Notes under the pieces: model-generated | Databases searched by the model: none | What the model saw: the letters and a program-made list of their open reading frames with translations, nothing else | What the model was told of the DNA's origin: nothing | Translations under genes and position numbers: made by a program | From: Sthenelais limicola | Lineage: Eukaryota > Annelida > Polychaeta > Phyllodocida > Sigalionidae | Assembly (NCBI GenBank): GCA_942159475.1 | Contig: OW804096.1 | Span: 17,818,906 to 17,882,905 of the forward strand | Reading direction: 5' to 3' | Length of the DNA: 64,000 nt | Part shown: positions 43,021 through 53,969 of the stretch, in pieces | Layout of the letters: each line of letters begins with the position of its first letter | How positions within the stretch are numbered: the first letter of the stretch is position 1

Positions 43021-43480
43021 TCATAATATAGTCATAATATAAGTAAATTTGTAACATTTCTTTGGTCTTAAAAGCTGAAAATACAGCTTTAAATGTGTGT
43101 ATTCTTCCTGCTCGTAGCGAATATCCCATCCAGTTGTGGTATAAAGCACTCAATCTCTCTGCACGGATTACTTATAAAGGACTCAGTGAGGTGATGAAGA
43201 CAACTTCGTGACTTGGAGATACTACAATGTTTGAAATCAAATTAAATTGAAATAGAAAACCAGCCGGAAAGCTCTATTATACTCAGGTGGCCTATACTGC
43301 TGGAAAGATTAGGTTTCCGTTTCTTTCAGGACATCAAGCCAGCCGTGAGCGATAATGGGTGAGCTTTCTGCCTAATTAAATTATGTTTTGTGCAAGATGG
43401 CGGGTTCTGCATTTATCTATGGAACACCTCAGTCTAGCGGTCACCAGTTCACGTTGCCGAGGTTAAGAACTGGGACATAT
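43021..43480. other. No recognised feature
   Basis: Mixed unique sequence without a supportable gene. Confidence 0.4.
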
Positions 43481-43910
43481 TGTGTCAGCATCAGAAAATA
43501 TACAAATTGCCTTCACATATTTTCTAAATTACTAATTTTAGATGAAAATCAGGTTCAGAATACAGTTCAACATAACTGAATCAACGCAATCTACCATATA
43601 TGATGTGTTCCATGGAAAATGAGTCACAAGTTGCAAAAATGTTGAGATATCAACCAATTCCAATTCCAATGATAGTAAACAGTAGGACATCTAATAAGTA
43701 TTTCTATATTAGTATTATGATACTAATTTCTATATTTCTAGTACCAGTTCACATCGACTTTTCATTTGTGTTACAGAAAAATGTGTCATACATCACAAAA
43801 CTGATATTTTTCAAAGTGTTTTATTTACAAGATATCTTTGTAGGAATGTTTTCATCTTGGGGGCGTCTAGCGCCCCAAGTTGTTCGAATAACATGTATCA
43901 ACTCCCAGGA
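43481..43910. repeat. Family A fragment followed by family B fragments
   Basis: 43481-43590 is a broken family A copy ('cttcacatattttctaa', 'caggttcagaatacag'). 43591-43740 is a family B left end ('atatgatgtgttccatgg', 'aaaatgagtcacaagttgc'). 43770-43910 is inner family B of the opposite half ('tgtgtcatacatcac', 'gttttcatcttggggg'). Confidence 0.65.
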
Positions 43911-43927
43911 AAGTGTATAATGTATAT

Positions 43928-44161
43928 GGGTCAGATCGTCAGAAAATGTACAATCTTCAGAACTACACATTTAGTACATTTAGCGAAATTAGGCTGGAAT
44001 TTGTCAATACTAGGTAAATTCGAGTATAGTCGGCATTGCATTAATTCTAGCAATCTGTTTGATTACGTTGAACTGTATTTAGCACTTTATTTTCGTCTGA
44101 AATTTGGGTTATTTGAGAAGATTGGTGAAGGTGAATTGTACATTTTCTAAAAGTCTGACCC
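43928..44161 (+). mobile_element. Family A MITE, full length
   Basis: The ends GGGTCAGATCGTCAG and CTAAAAGTCTGACCC bound 234 bp. ATAT flanks both ends (43924-43927 and 44162-44165). Confidence 0.93.
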
Positions 44162-44344
44162 ATATCCTTGCCCTTCTAAGGTCATCTGCGGGAGTAATTT
44201 TAGTTACTTTACTGGTATAATTGTCGACCCACGTTAGAATAAATATTAAAAAGGTAATTTGTCAATTCAGCATAAGCAGATGAAATCAATCCTCTCCACT
44301 GAACCATTACCTTCTTGCATTTGTATTTGATAAACAATCCAGTC

Positions 44345-44545
44345 TAGGCCCAAAGATGAAAGATTCCCTTCAAACGAAGGGAAAGCCCCTCGCCTCTAAC
44401 CGCAAAGTGCCATTCTAATTCCATTAGACCACAAAATGTCATTACAATCCCATAAGAATGCCTAGTCCTCCGGCAGGAAAGCCATTAGCGCAGTAGGTGT
44501 CGAATCACTGACATACCATTCTTATCTGATCTGATGGGCTTAGAG
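44345..44545 (+). repeat. Family F repeat, best copy
   Basis: It runs 'ggcccaaagatgaaagattc', 'cgaagggaaagcccctcgcc', 'accacaaaatgtcattacaa', 'aggaaagccattagcgcag', 'gaatcactgacataccattc'. Inverted matches to 12945 define the family. No inverted ends were recognised. Confidence 0.7.
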
Positions 44546-44609
44546 TGAATCGTGAAATGTACATTTTCTTTTGGAATTACTCTTTCTTTGTGTTCAACCC
44601 CCTGGTGAG

Positions 44610-44935
44610 AGAGTGAATGGGTGTGATTGGTTGCTTTACACCCTTATCAATACATTTGATATGGTTATATTAGGGGCGGGAGAGCTGAGAGGGAGGCAGT
44701 TTATGATCATACCAAGGAAATAGAGATAGAGAAGAAGGGAGAGAGAGACAGAAAGGCACTTTATGGTCTTACCCAGGAAATAGAGATAGAGAAGAAGGGA
44801 GAGAGAGACAGAGAAAAGAGACAGAAAGGCACTTTATGGTCATACCCAGGAAATAGAGACAGAGAAGAATGGAGAGAGAGACAGAGAAAAGTGACAGAAA
44901 GGCACTTTATGGTCTAACCCAGGACCATCAATTCC
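44610..44935 (+). mobile_element. Family E SINE-like element with tail repeats
   Basis: The head is 'gagagtgaatgggtgtgatt', 'ggttgctttacacccttatc', 'aggggcgggagagctgag'. A unit of about 65-75 bp then follows three times ('atacccaggaaatagagata', 'gaagaagggagagagagac', 'aaaggcactttatggt'). It resembles molluscan SINEs that begin GAGTGAGTGA and contain a TTTACGCCC core. Confidence 0.65.
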
Positions 44936-45313
44936 CTGGTGTTAGTCACAGGTAGCGTACTGACATGCCTATTTATGAGGGTTTGATGTTTGATGTGCAG
45001 GACCGGAACTAATGCCAGTCCCGCACACAATGCTAGCTCCGCACTGAATGCCAGACTTAATTAGAAACCTAGGTCCGCAGTGAATGCTGCAGTGTTGTTT
45101 ATTGCTGTCGCAGGCTCCTTCCCATGGTGACGTCTGTTGGTAGAGGAGTTTTCTGTCAGGGTTTATTTATTTGTCATTAGGCTTTATGCCCGCATTTTAT
45201 TGCGGTTTGACAGTGGGAGACTCTGCACTGTAAAAAATAGTTCAACTGAAGCCATTTTCTGGCAGGCCCATATATCATTTTTTTTATAGCATTGTTCGAT
45301 TTAAATGACATTC
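44936..45313. other. No recognised feature
   Basis: Contains a local near-repeat of 'aatgccag..ccgca' (45010-45085). No supportable gene. Confidence 0.4.
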
Positions 45314-45500
45314 TTTGGAGTGAGTGAGTGAGTGAGATTGGTTGCTTTACGCCCTTATCAACACATATATGGTTATATCAAGGGCGTGAGAGCTGAGAGG
45401 GAGGCAGTTTATGATCATACCCAGGAAATAGAGATAGAGAAGAAGGGGGAGAGAGAGACAGAGAAAAGAGACAGAAAGGCACTTTATGGTTGGCATTCTT
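45314..45500 (+). mobile_element. Family E SINE-like element
   Basis: 'ttggagtgagtgagtgagtg' with 'agattggttgctttacgccc', 'caagggcgtgagagctgag' and one tail unit ending 'aaaggcactttatggt'. This is the cleanest copy of the head. Confidence 0.7.
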
Positions 45501-45672
45501 TCGCTTGGTTCAGATAGCGCGATGTACTTTTTTTCAGGTTTAAGACAAGGCAAATAATGTTTGTCAAAGCTCTTGAGTAAGTAACCTAACGTAAGAGGAT
45601 AAACTGAAATTAAGGACGTCATTGTTTGATTTGCTCGAAATGTCAATATCGTGAATGGCTCCTAAGTCATAT

Positions 45673-45860
45673 GGGTCAGATTATCAGAAAATGTACAATT
45701 GGCAGCTGTACACATTTAGTAAATTCTGCTAAATGAGGCTGCAACTTGGTCAATACTTGGTAAATTTGAGTGTATTTGGCATTGCATTGATTCAGATAGC
45801 AATCTGTTTGGTTAGGTTGAACTATATTTTGAACTTTATTTTCGTCTGAAATTTGGGTAG
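45673..45860 (+). repeat. Family A MITE, right end missing
   Basis: It begins GGGTCAGATTATCAG, is full through 'cgtctgaaatttgggta', then stops. The family B fragment starts 15-20 bp later, suggesting the break was made by that insertion or by a deletion. Confidence 0.8.
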
Positions 45861-45877
45861 CAAAAACAACCGGATAT

Positions 45878-46245
45878 TATCCTCCACCAAATGACTTTCA
45901 TTCGCAAAATGGGTATTTTTTAAGTGATTTATCTAAAAGATCTCTTTGTTGGAATATTTTCATTTTAGGGGTGTCTAGGCCTTGAGGTCGTATAAATACA
46001 TGTCAAATACATGTATCCAATATATTCTTGCGTTTCTAAGATCATTCTGTCGTGCATACTTCGCTAAATTACTAATAAATGTCCACCCAGAAATATTGCA
46101 ACCATTTAATTTCAAAAATAAAAATGTCAAACTAATAATATGGAAATACTTATTAAATGTCCTAATGTTTACCACCATTGGAATCGGCTTGATCTTTCAT
46201 CGTTTCAAATATGATGATATCTCAAAACCATTTTTGTGCGACTTT
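45878..46245 (-). repeat. Family B MITE, tips missing
   Basis: 'gtgatttatctaaaagatct', 'tactaataaatgtccaccca', 'ggaatcggcttgatc' and 'caaaaccatttttgtgcgac' are in order. Neither end is intact. Confidence 0.75.
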
Positions 46246-46728
46246 TTTTAAAGATAAATCTTATTGGGTCAAATTACAAATTCATGCTATTCTCATAGAA
46301 CCCATTGAAAATTTCTGTCTTTGTTACAAGTGTATTAGAGGTATTTCAATTTTTAAGCATTTATGACATCAAATGTAAATTAATTCGGTACACATTCGAA
46401 CAATTAGACAATGAGAAATACTATTAGACATAATATAACATTACATCTGCTTCAATACAATATATACAATCGGGTTTTTTTCTTTCATCAATTTTTCCCT
46501 CCTTAGACAATGATAATAATAGCTATACGAATAATAAAATCAACATCGAGTCAGTCACTTGTGAATCATTTTCCTGAAACACATCACATTAGTTTTAAGA
46601 GTGTTGTATACCATGCGGAAGTGGGGATGTTTTAATTCTCCTCCTGTTCACGTGAGAAAGTCAATATCTGTATGAATGGGCAAAATGTGTGGTTGACATG
46701 TGGCAGTGTAAAAGAAAGAGTGCCGTAC
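46246..46728. other. AT-rich; one family B end
   Basis: Nothing recognised except a family B right tip at about 46548-46589 ('cacttgtgaatcattttcc' and CTGAAACACATCACAT). Confidence 0.5.
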
Positions 46729-46963
46729 GGGTCAGATTTTCAGAAAATGTACAATTTGCAGCTGTACACATTCAGTCAATTCTGCTGAATTAGGCTGCAA
46801 TGTGGTCAATACTAGGTAAATTCGGGTATATTCGGCATTGCATTGATTCTAGCAATCTGTTTGGTTAGGTTGAACTGTATTTTGAAGTGTATTTTCGTCT
46901 GAAATTTGGGTTATTTGAGGGGATTGGTGAAGGCGAATTGTACATTTTCTGAAAATCTGACAC
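46729..46963 (+). mobile_element. Family A MITE, full length
   Basis: The ends GGGTCAGATTTTCAG and CTGAAAATCTGACAC bound 235 bp with a near-consensus interior. Confidence 0.92.
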
Positions 46964-47087
46964 ACTGTATTATGTTTAGCTGCGCTGCCTAATGTTTTCC
47001 TCACAGACTTCCACTGATTGTTTTGCATTTGAAATGGGAAGAGCTGATGCAGCGATGGAGAGGGAAGGCGGTAAAAGCGGACTTGTG

Positions 47088-47225
47088 TATGTGTGATGTG
47101 TTCCAGTAATATGAGTCACAAGTCGCTACAAATGGATTTTGAGATATCATCATTATTCGAAAAGATGAGATCAAGCGGATTCTAATGATGGTAAACATTA
47201 AGGACATCTGAAAAGTATTTTTTCA
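47088..47225 (+). repeat. Family B MITE, left-end fragment
   Basis: 'tgtgatgtgttccagtaat' with 'atgagtcacaagtcgctac', then 'gaaaagatgagatcaagcgg'. It ends at 'acatctgaaaagtat' without the rest. Confidence 0.8.
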
Positions 47226-47608
47226 TGTCCTAGGTACTAGGAAGTAATATATTATGTTAAGCATGGAATATTTATGTATCTTCCAAATTATATTGCCTTG
47301 ATATCCCTGCATCCCAGCATGTAACTATAACAGTCCACCATTAAAATACCACCCCACCCCCTCCTCTCAACCCACCCAACCCCTGCATCCACCCTCAAAC
47401 GCATATCAAGAAGAAATATTGTCCATATTTGCAAATTGCTTACAATAAATATAATGGAATGTCCTCATGCAATAGAAGCATTCTGTGATAAAAGCTGTAT
47501 TACCAGCTAATTCCAGTAAAACATTTAGAAATATGGTGAAATATTCATTCCAACACCATCTGCACATCACTTAAATAGAATATTGAAGCGGAGGGACATC
47601 AGGGAACC
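47226..47608. other. No recognised feature
   Basis: Unassigned, with a C-rich patch at 47343-47400. Confidence 0.4.
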
Positions 47609-48017
47609 ACATAAGATGTGTTCCATGAAAATGAGTAACAAGTCGCAAAATTAATATTTTTCAATGTAATTTAATCACAAGATGTCTTTATTAGCATGTT
47701 CTCATTTACGAGGTACTTAACACTGATAGTAGCATCAATACCTATACCAAATTTCAAGACAGTGTATTAAATATATCCATGCATTTCTAGGGTCATCTTA
47801 TATACTATAATTAGCCACCCTAGTAATTGTCCACCCTGAAATATTGCAAACTTTTTTTTCAAAAATAAAAAAATAAAACTTGAAATATAAAAATACTTAT
47901 TAGATATCCTACTGTTTACTATCATTACAATCGGCTCGACTTCATCTTTCCAAATATGGCTATATCTCAAAATCCATATTCACCCACTTGCGGATCATTT
48001 CCCTGTGACACATCACA
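47609..48017 (-). mobile_element. Family B MITE, full length
   Basis: The ends 'ataagatgtgttccatg' and CCTGTGACACATCACAC are inverted, about 409 bp. Subterminal 'aaaatgagtaacaagtcgc' is present. The right subterminal TGAGTCA has mutated to 'cggatca'. Confidence 0.85.
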
Positions 48018-48084
48018 CATGTATTCTCCTTTTTATTTCAGTATTCATATCTTCTTAAATAGCTATTGATCAATAAATAACAAA

Positions 48085-48300
48085 AATAGGGGATTATTTG
48101 CATGGCCGCCATCTTGAATCTTGATTCGCATGGAATTATGGGAGTTGTATGTCATTGTATTTATAAGCTATAGGACACATACATGTAATGTCCAATAAAA
48201 AAAATGCTTTATCTTTCCCGTCATGCATATGAGTGAAAACATTCTTTCAATTTTCTATACAAATGTTGTTAAATAATAAAGCTGTTCGTAGCATGAATAC
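48085..48300 (+). repeat. Family C MITE, right end missing
   Basis: AATAGGGGATTATTTGCATG, with a 3-bp insertion, then 'ccgccatcttgaatcttgat', ending within the interior at 'atgttgttaaataata'. Confidence 0.8.
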
Positions 48301-48304
48301 ATTT

Positions 48305-48485
48305 ACCAGGACGGTGTATTAAATATATCCATGTATTTCTAAGGTTCTAATCTCATAGAGTATCATTTATAGACGTCCTACTGTTCTCATTAGAATCCGC
48401 TTGATCTCATCTTTTCAAAAACGATGATATATCAAAATCCAATTCCTGCGACGTGTGATTCATTTTCCTGTAACACATCACATTT
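48305..48485. repeat. Family B MITE, right-end fragment
   Basis: 'cggtgtattaaatatatcca', 'ttagaatccgcttgatctca' and the end 'tgattcattttcctg' with TAACACATCACAT. Confidence 0.8.
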
Positions 48486-48489
48486 TTAA

Positions 48490-49140
48490 TTCATTCTCGC
48501 AATGCCATGGTAACTGTTTGTAACAAAGTTTAAGCCATCATATCCGAGCCGAGTCACTCCCACCCATTCAAAACCCAGACCTATCCCTCTTCTGAATTAA
48601 TTCCCCAAATAAATTTCATGGAAACACGAACAAATTAACCACATCAATAACTTCTATTACTCCCAGGATAGACTGGCTTTGATCGGTGATAATTTTTGAT
48701 AATTGGTTCAGTCTGCCAGACGGTTGCTCCCATTGATCTTATGAGCACCTCAACCCACAACAATAGCAGATCCTATTTATTAGAGCGACTCGGAGCCGAA
48801 CTGAGCATATTGGATTACAAATCTAATTTGGCCTATTGTCAGTGGCAAAGCCTGTGTAATTATTGTCATCCATTAAATCCCAGGCACAAAATGGAAAACT
48901 GAAATCTTTATGATCTCTCACAGGTTGTGTTTTGTGATCAGTCTGATCTCATTAAATGAAAGACGTTTTCTTAATTTCTTTAAGCTTTTTAGAGTTTGTG
49001 AGCTCTTTTAACCTTCTGTGTAGCCGTTGCTTCACGCCCTTTTGTACCACTATAGTTTCATGTATATTTGGACATCTTCTTTCACCAAATACCAAACACG
49101 CTGTTATATTTTAAGATATTGATAGCTCATTCATAACTGC
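48490..49140. promoter_or_regulatory. Unique island, possible conserved non-coding sequence
   Basis: About 450 bp (48490-48960) lacks all local repeats and is of moderate complexity ('ttggcctattgtcagtggca', 'ttattgtcatccattaaatc'). A 68-codon frame (48696-48902) overlaps it but shows no domain and no splice context. It could be a regulatory element of a distant gene or just unique DNA. Confidence 0.2.
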
Positions 49141-49181
49141 ATATGTGTTTTAGGAAAAAGAGTCACAAGGGGTGACTGGGG

Positions 49182-49275
49182 CTATACGTGTTTATAGCTA
49201 TAGACAGCTAATATACGTTTCTATATATATACGTGTTTATAGCTATAGACAGCTAATATACGTTTCTATATATAT
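49182..49275. repeat. Tandem duplication, 47 bp x2
   Basis: 'atacgtgtttatagctatag' and 'acagctaatatacgtttcta' with TATATAT is present twice in perfect register. Confidence 0.93.
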
Positions 49276-49776
49276 AGCTGGCCTTTGGTAAACTTTGGTT
49301 AAAATAGAGGTATGCTTGTGTGATAATCTGATCATTTATTTCTGTTGCTCAATTGCAGAGCTTTGCCTGTGTTGTATAGTGCTTAATGGCCTGCTTGCGA
49401 CTCATTGTCCTTACGTATATAGAAGATTATGATTTGTATTAATGATTACAGATTATTCTTTTGAAATTACTGTGTAATACCCAAAGGTCTGTATGTAAGA
49501 GCACGACGCAAATTAGTATGTTTTTAGAAATGTTTTTAAACCCGATCATATTTTTTCTCGAGCTGTTTAGGCTTCTCCTACAGCACAAAGTTATCTGTCT
49601 TCTATGCTATGACGATTTATGTGATTGTTCCGAATGAATGTATTATTGTATATCAAATTAATAACTTATTGCCATAACATCTGTTTGTAATTAATGATCT
49701 TTGCCTTAAGCAGTCAGGCAACACTAAGAATATCAATGTTCATCGCTGAAACGTATCATTGTCCCTGAATAAACAT
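49276..49776. other. No recognised feature
   Basis: Unique AT-rich sequence. A family B left tip lies at 49147-49170, just before. Confidence 0.4.
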
Positions 49777-50186
49777 ATGTGATGTGTTTCAGGAAAATGA
49801 GACATAAGTCGCAAAAAATAGATTTTGAGATACCATTATATTTGAAAAGATGAGATCAAGCTGATTCAAATGATAGTAAACAGTCTAATAATCTAATAAG
49901 TATTTCTAGATTTTAATTTTGATATTTTCGTTTTTGAAAAAAAAGTTTCCAATATTTCTGGGGTCAATAAACAGTAATGTAACTAAATTTAGTCCATATG
50001 AGGACCCTTAAAACTAATAGATATATTATATAGATTGTCCTGAAATGTAATACACCAATTGATATAAGTCTAAGTGATGAACTCTCTCAAAATCAGATCA
50101 TTCCATTAATGTGATCCTGTGAAAAAAACACTTTGAAAAATATCAATTTTGCGACTTATGACTCATTTTCCTAAAACACATCACAT
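49777..50186 (+). mobile_element. Family B MITE, full length
   Basis: The ends ATGTGATGTGTTTCAGG and CCTAAAACACATCACAT bound 410 bp. This is one of the best copies for defining the consensus: 'aaaatgagacataagtcgc' and 'gcgacttatgactcatttt' are subterminal. Confidence 0.93.
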
Positions 50187-50602
50187 ATTCTTAAATCAAA
50201 TCAAACCCAGTGCAGTGGTTTGGACGTGAAATGATGCTCTGGCATGTCTCACAAAGATCATAGACTCCGTTTATGGAAATACGTTGGCACATATCACTTC
50301 AATATTTTAATGGTTTTAAAAAGTTCACCATATTGACCTGAAGACTGAGACTTGTGACTTAAATAAACATCAGTATCAACAGCTTGCATTTGTATTCCTC
50401 ATGTCTTCATTATTGTTATTCAAATTAGATCAGGCAATGCTGAGAATATCATCACTGATTAAATGTATTTGTACCTGAATAAAATATTAAATCAAATCAA
50501 ACATTGACCTGAAGACTTAAGTTGATATAAATAAACATAAATATCAACTTGTTTGTATTCGTCATAGTAACATCATTCTTCGACCAGCCCCACCCAATAT
50601 AT
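50187..50602. other. No gene; short near-duplicates
   Basis: Two blocks with 'attgacctgaagact' and 'aaataaacat.a.tatcaac' (about 50330 and 50500), each next to 'aaatcaaatcaaa', indicate an old duplication. Confidence 0.4.
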
Positions 50603-50830
50603 GGGTCAGATTTTCAGAAAATGTACAATTCGCCTTCATCAATCCTCTCAAATAACCCACATTAAAGACAAAAATGGGCTTCAAAATGCTGTTTAACAGA
50701 ACTGATACTTAAAATCAATGCTATACCAAATATACTCAGATATACCCCAAATTTATTATTTTTTTAGCAGAATTTAGCAGAAATTACTAAACATGTAGAG
50801 CTGCCAATTGTACATTTTCTGAAAAGCTTA
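50603..50830 (-). mobile_element. Family A MITE, right end worn
   Basis: GGGTCAGATTTTCAG with full minus-orientation interior; the right end reads 'attttctgaaaagctta'. Confidence 0.88.
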
Positions 50831-50924
50831 CGTATATAGCGATCAACCCCCCCACCCCCACGCCACCCCCCAATCCTCTACCAATTAAAAAGTTCAGCAA
50901 TTACCATGTTAAGAGCACAAATAG

Positions 50925-51370
50925 TTTACGGACAAGAGCGCCCATAATTCAGGCATATTAGGCACCAATTAGCCATAATACGACCTATAAACGTATCCTC
51001 GTCATAGATTTCTCTCATTATCGCTCATGCTATGTGCAGCTAATGGCGACTGTCACCTTATGGCCTGATTCAGCGTCTGATAACTGCGCCATTTCTTACT
51101 ATTTGCGAGACAGATTGGTCTAATAAGGCTTTTAATATAAGGTGTTAGGCGTTTTATAAGGCGTTTAAAATAATTATCTTGATAAGGGATGGGGCATTAC
51201 AGTCTCTTAATAGTGTTATATGTATTTTCTTATTATATAATGATAGGCCTACTGCTAATCTTGTAATAACAAAACAAAATAGGTGCAAGATGCTGCAGTG
51301 GAATATTTTGATGTGCTTATGTAGATTACCGGTAGGTCAGAAATCGTACAATCAGCTGCTCTAGATATTT
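50925..51370. promoter_or_regulatory. Unique island, possible conserved non-coding sequence
   Basis: 50925-51180 is non-repetitive and rich in mixed motifs ('aggcaccaattagccataat', 'ctaatggcgactgtcacc', 'ggcctgattcagcgtctgat'), unlike the surrounding MITEs. No reading frame explains it. Confidence 0.2.
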
Positions 51371-51374
51371 GGAA

Positions 51375-51418
51375 TATTTCAGGGAAATGCGTCACACAAG
51401 TCGCAAGCACATCACATT
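51375..51418. repeat. Family B minimal end-to-end remnant
   Basis: A left piece ('tttcagggaaatgcgtcac', 'acaagtcgc') is joined directly to a right tip (AGCACATCACAT), with the roughly 350-bp interior gone. Confidence 0.6.
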
Positions 51419-51527
51419 TTTACGTTTAGACAAGTTAGATTTCTTACTCATTATTGGAGAAAATAATTAGAGAAACATTGACTATTATTAAAGCTGTTAT
51501 CCTCTATCCAACACATGTTTGTAATAT

Positions 51528-52015
51528 GGGATGTATTACAGACAAATGAGGCACAAGTAGCAAAATTGATTTGTGATACCATCATGTTTTTTTTGTGTTT
51601 TTTTATTGTATTAAAGGCCAATTACATAATATTTATCCGAACATTTGAAAAAACGTAGTGTATCACTCAGTGATGTCTTCGTACGTTGCCTTATAAAAGG
51701 TCTCATTAATCGATTCAAAACCATTACAGACTCAAAATAGACAGAAATTATAGTACAATGTCTTCCACGAATATCCCTCGAAGCAACAATGAATACTAAA
51801 AATATGATACTGTTTACAGCTTGTAGTACATTAAATACACAACCACGATATAAAATTACTTTATTACTTTTTAAAGATTAAAACCATTAAGTGCCTCTAT
51901 ATCTTCTTATACATGAAAAAGGGGATATTTGTTTGAATTTAACACTATTCTTGATGGTCAATCACCAACTAGTAAAGTAGCTAAATAATACTCTTTAGGA
52001 AAACCTCAAGTACAC
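51528..52015 (+). repeat. Family B MITE interrupted by an insertion
   Basis: Left part 51528-51590 ('ggatgtattacagacaaatg', 'gataccatcatg') and inner part 51945-52015 ('ctagtaaagtagctaaata') belong to one copy. About 350 bp starting with a T-run is inserted between them. Confidence 0.65.
51590..51945 (-). mobile_element. Insert in a family B copy; probable retro-insert
   Basis: It begins 'tttttttgtgtttttttatt', which in reverse is an A-rich tail preceded by AATAAA-like sequence. The body is AT-rich without frames. The same T-run opening style is seen at 8180, 14985 and 36926. Confidence 0.4.
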
Positions 52016-52022
52016 ATGAACA

Positions 52023-52435
52023 TATGTGGTGTGTTCCAGGAAAATGAGTCATAAGTCGCAAAAATAATATCTTTTAAAGTGTTTATTTTACAAGATCACA
52101 TTATTGGAATGTTCTGATTTTGGGAGAGCTAATCACTTATAGATATATCGATCGGTGTATCAAATTTCAGGACAATGTATGTAATATATCCTTTCGTTTT
52201 AAAGGTCATTATATGAACTATATTTAGTTACTTTACTGTTTATTACCCCCCAGAAATATTACAAACTTTTTTTTTCCAAAATAAAAATATCTGATTTAAA
52301 ATCTAGAAATACTTATTGGATTATTAGACTGTCTACTATCATTGGAATCGGCTTGATCTCATCTTTTCAAATATAATGGAATCTCACAATCTATTTTTTC
52401 CGTCTTATGACTCATTTTCCTGAAACACATCACAT
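52023..52435 (-). mobile_element. Family B MITE, full length
   Basis: The ends ATGTGGTGTGTTCCAGG and CCTGAAACACATCACAT bound 413 bp. TA flanks both sides of the TGTG/CACA termini. Confidence 0.93.
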
Positions 52436-52485
52436 ATGGTATTCAATACCCAGTCCTCAATATTTATTTATGCTACTAGCAGCGC

Positions 52486-52595
52486 TAAACACCAAAAAGA
52501 ATATTCTAAGTAAGGGTTCTTTCTTGTGAATAAATAACTCTGAAAAACTCGGTTTTGCCACATGTGACTCATTTTTGTATTACATATCACATATT
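52486..52595. repeat. Family B MITE, right-end fragment
   Basis: 'gcgctaaacaccaaaaagaa', 'cttgtgaataaataactctg' and 'catgtgactcatttttg' with TATTACATATCACAT. Confidence 0.8.
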
Positions 52596-53136
52596 CTTGA
52601 AACAATTATAAGATAAAAAAGAAACGAATACCACCAAAACTGCATCTGTTATTAGAGGCCGATACCTTATGTATCATTTAAAAATATCTCTTTGTCCCGA
52701 ATAAAATATTTCCAAAATCATTTATCTCTGTCATCGCATGACACAACCTCCTAGCTAGGTACATTTGTCTTGCATTTCGGAATGAACATATGATTGCTGT
52801 CACAAGTGTCAACTGTCAATCTCCTGCTGTCACTACTGAGGCTCGACATGACTTGCCTATTATGGTCTAGTCTTTTCATCTGACAGTGGCTGGCCTGTAG
52901 TATTCCTTTTGTTGTCATCAAACGCAACAACGGACTGTTCGTGCATCAAATGATGTCTGTTAGAAAATAAACAATAAAGAAATATAACAACGGTGGTGTA
53001 TCACACAAAAATGAGTCATACGTTGAAGTAAATGTATTTTTAGATAAATAAAAACTTTCAAAAAAAACTAAGTCAATAGGCGAGTGAATCATATAGAGAG
53101 AATCTTGCCACCCGTCTCCACCTACAGAACCAGTAC
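52596..53136. other. No gene; weak family B fragment
   Basis: 52993-53050 has 'ggtgtatcacacaaaaatga' and 'gtcatacgttg', a worn family B end. The rest is unassigned. Confidence 0.4.
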
Positions 53137-53140
53137 AACA

Positions 53141-53612
53141 ACAGCAGCAGCAGAATATTGATGAACCCAGTCCTATAAGTCATAATATGAGTAACTCTTG
53201 TATACACATACAATAGCTGCAGAATATTGATAAATCCAGTCCTATAAGTCATAATATGAGTAACTCCTGTATTTATAACAGCAGCAGAATATTGATAAAT
53301 CCAGTCATATAAGTCATAATATGAGTAACTCTTGTATACACATACAACAGCAGCAGAATATTGATAAATCCAGTCCTATAAGTCATTATATGAGTAACTC
53401 TTGTATAAACATACAACAGTAGCAGAATATTGATGAATCCAGTCCTATAAGTCATAATATGAGTAACTCTTGTATAAACATATAACAACAGCAGAATATT
53501 GATGAATCCCGTCCTATAAGTCACAACATGAGTAACACTTGTATGAACATAACAGCAGCAGAATATTGATAAATCCAGTCCTATAAGTCATAATGAGTAA
53601 CACTTGTATGAA
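53141..53612. repeat. 63-72 bp minisatellite, 7 units
   Basis: The unit is 'acagcagcagaatattgata', 'aatccagtcctataagtcat', 'aatatgagtaactcttgtat' plus a variable 'acacatacaa' spacer. Units differ in the spacer length. An 83-codon repeated frame on the minus strand is an artefact. A detached eighth unit lies at about 53970-54040, beyond the family E insertion. Confidence 0.93.
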
Positions 53613-53625
53613 CATAACATCATAA

Positions 53626-53968
53626 GTGGTCCTGGGTATGACCATAAAGTGCCTTTCTGTCTCTTTTCTCTATCTCTCTCTCCCTTCTTCTCTGTCTCTA
53701 TTTCCTGGGTATGATCATAAACTGCCTCACTCTCAGCTCTCCCACCCTTTAACCGTATTAAATGTGTTGATGAGGGCGTAAAGCAACCAATCTCACTCAC
53801 TCACTCCCTCCCTCTCAGCTCACCCGCCCTTGATATTACCATATTAAATGTGTTGATAAGGGCGTAAAGCAACCAATCTCACTCATTCACTCCCTCTCAG
53901 CTCTCCCACCCTTGATATAACCATATTAAATGTGTTGATAAGGGCGTAAAGCAACCAATCTCACTCAC
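53626..53968 (-). mobile_element. Family E SINE-like element with triplicated head
   Basis: In reverse orientation, one tail unit ('ataaagtgcctttctgtctc') is followed by three consecutive heads of about 80-100 bp. Each head contains 'agctc.cccacccttgatat', 'gtgttgataagggcgtaaag' and 'caaccaatctcactcactc'. The whole splits the minisatellite 53141-54040, so it inserted into it. Confidence 0.7.
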
Positions 53969-53969
53969 T

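Noticed and set aside
53273..53524. 83-codon minus-strand frame with a repeated MTYRTGFINI block
   Set aside because: Product of the 63-72 bp minisatellite.
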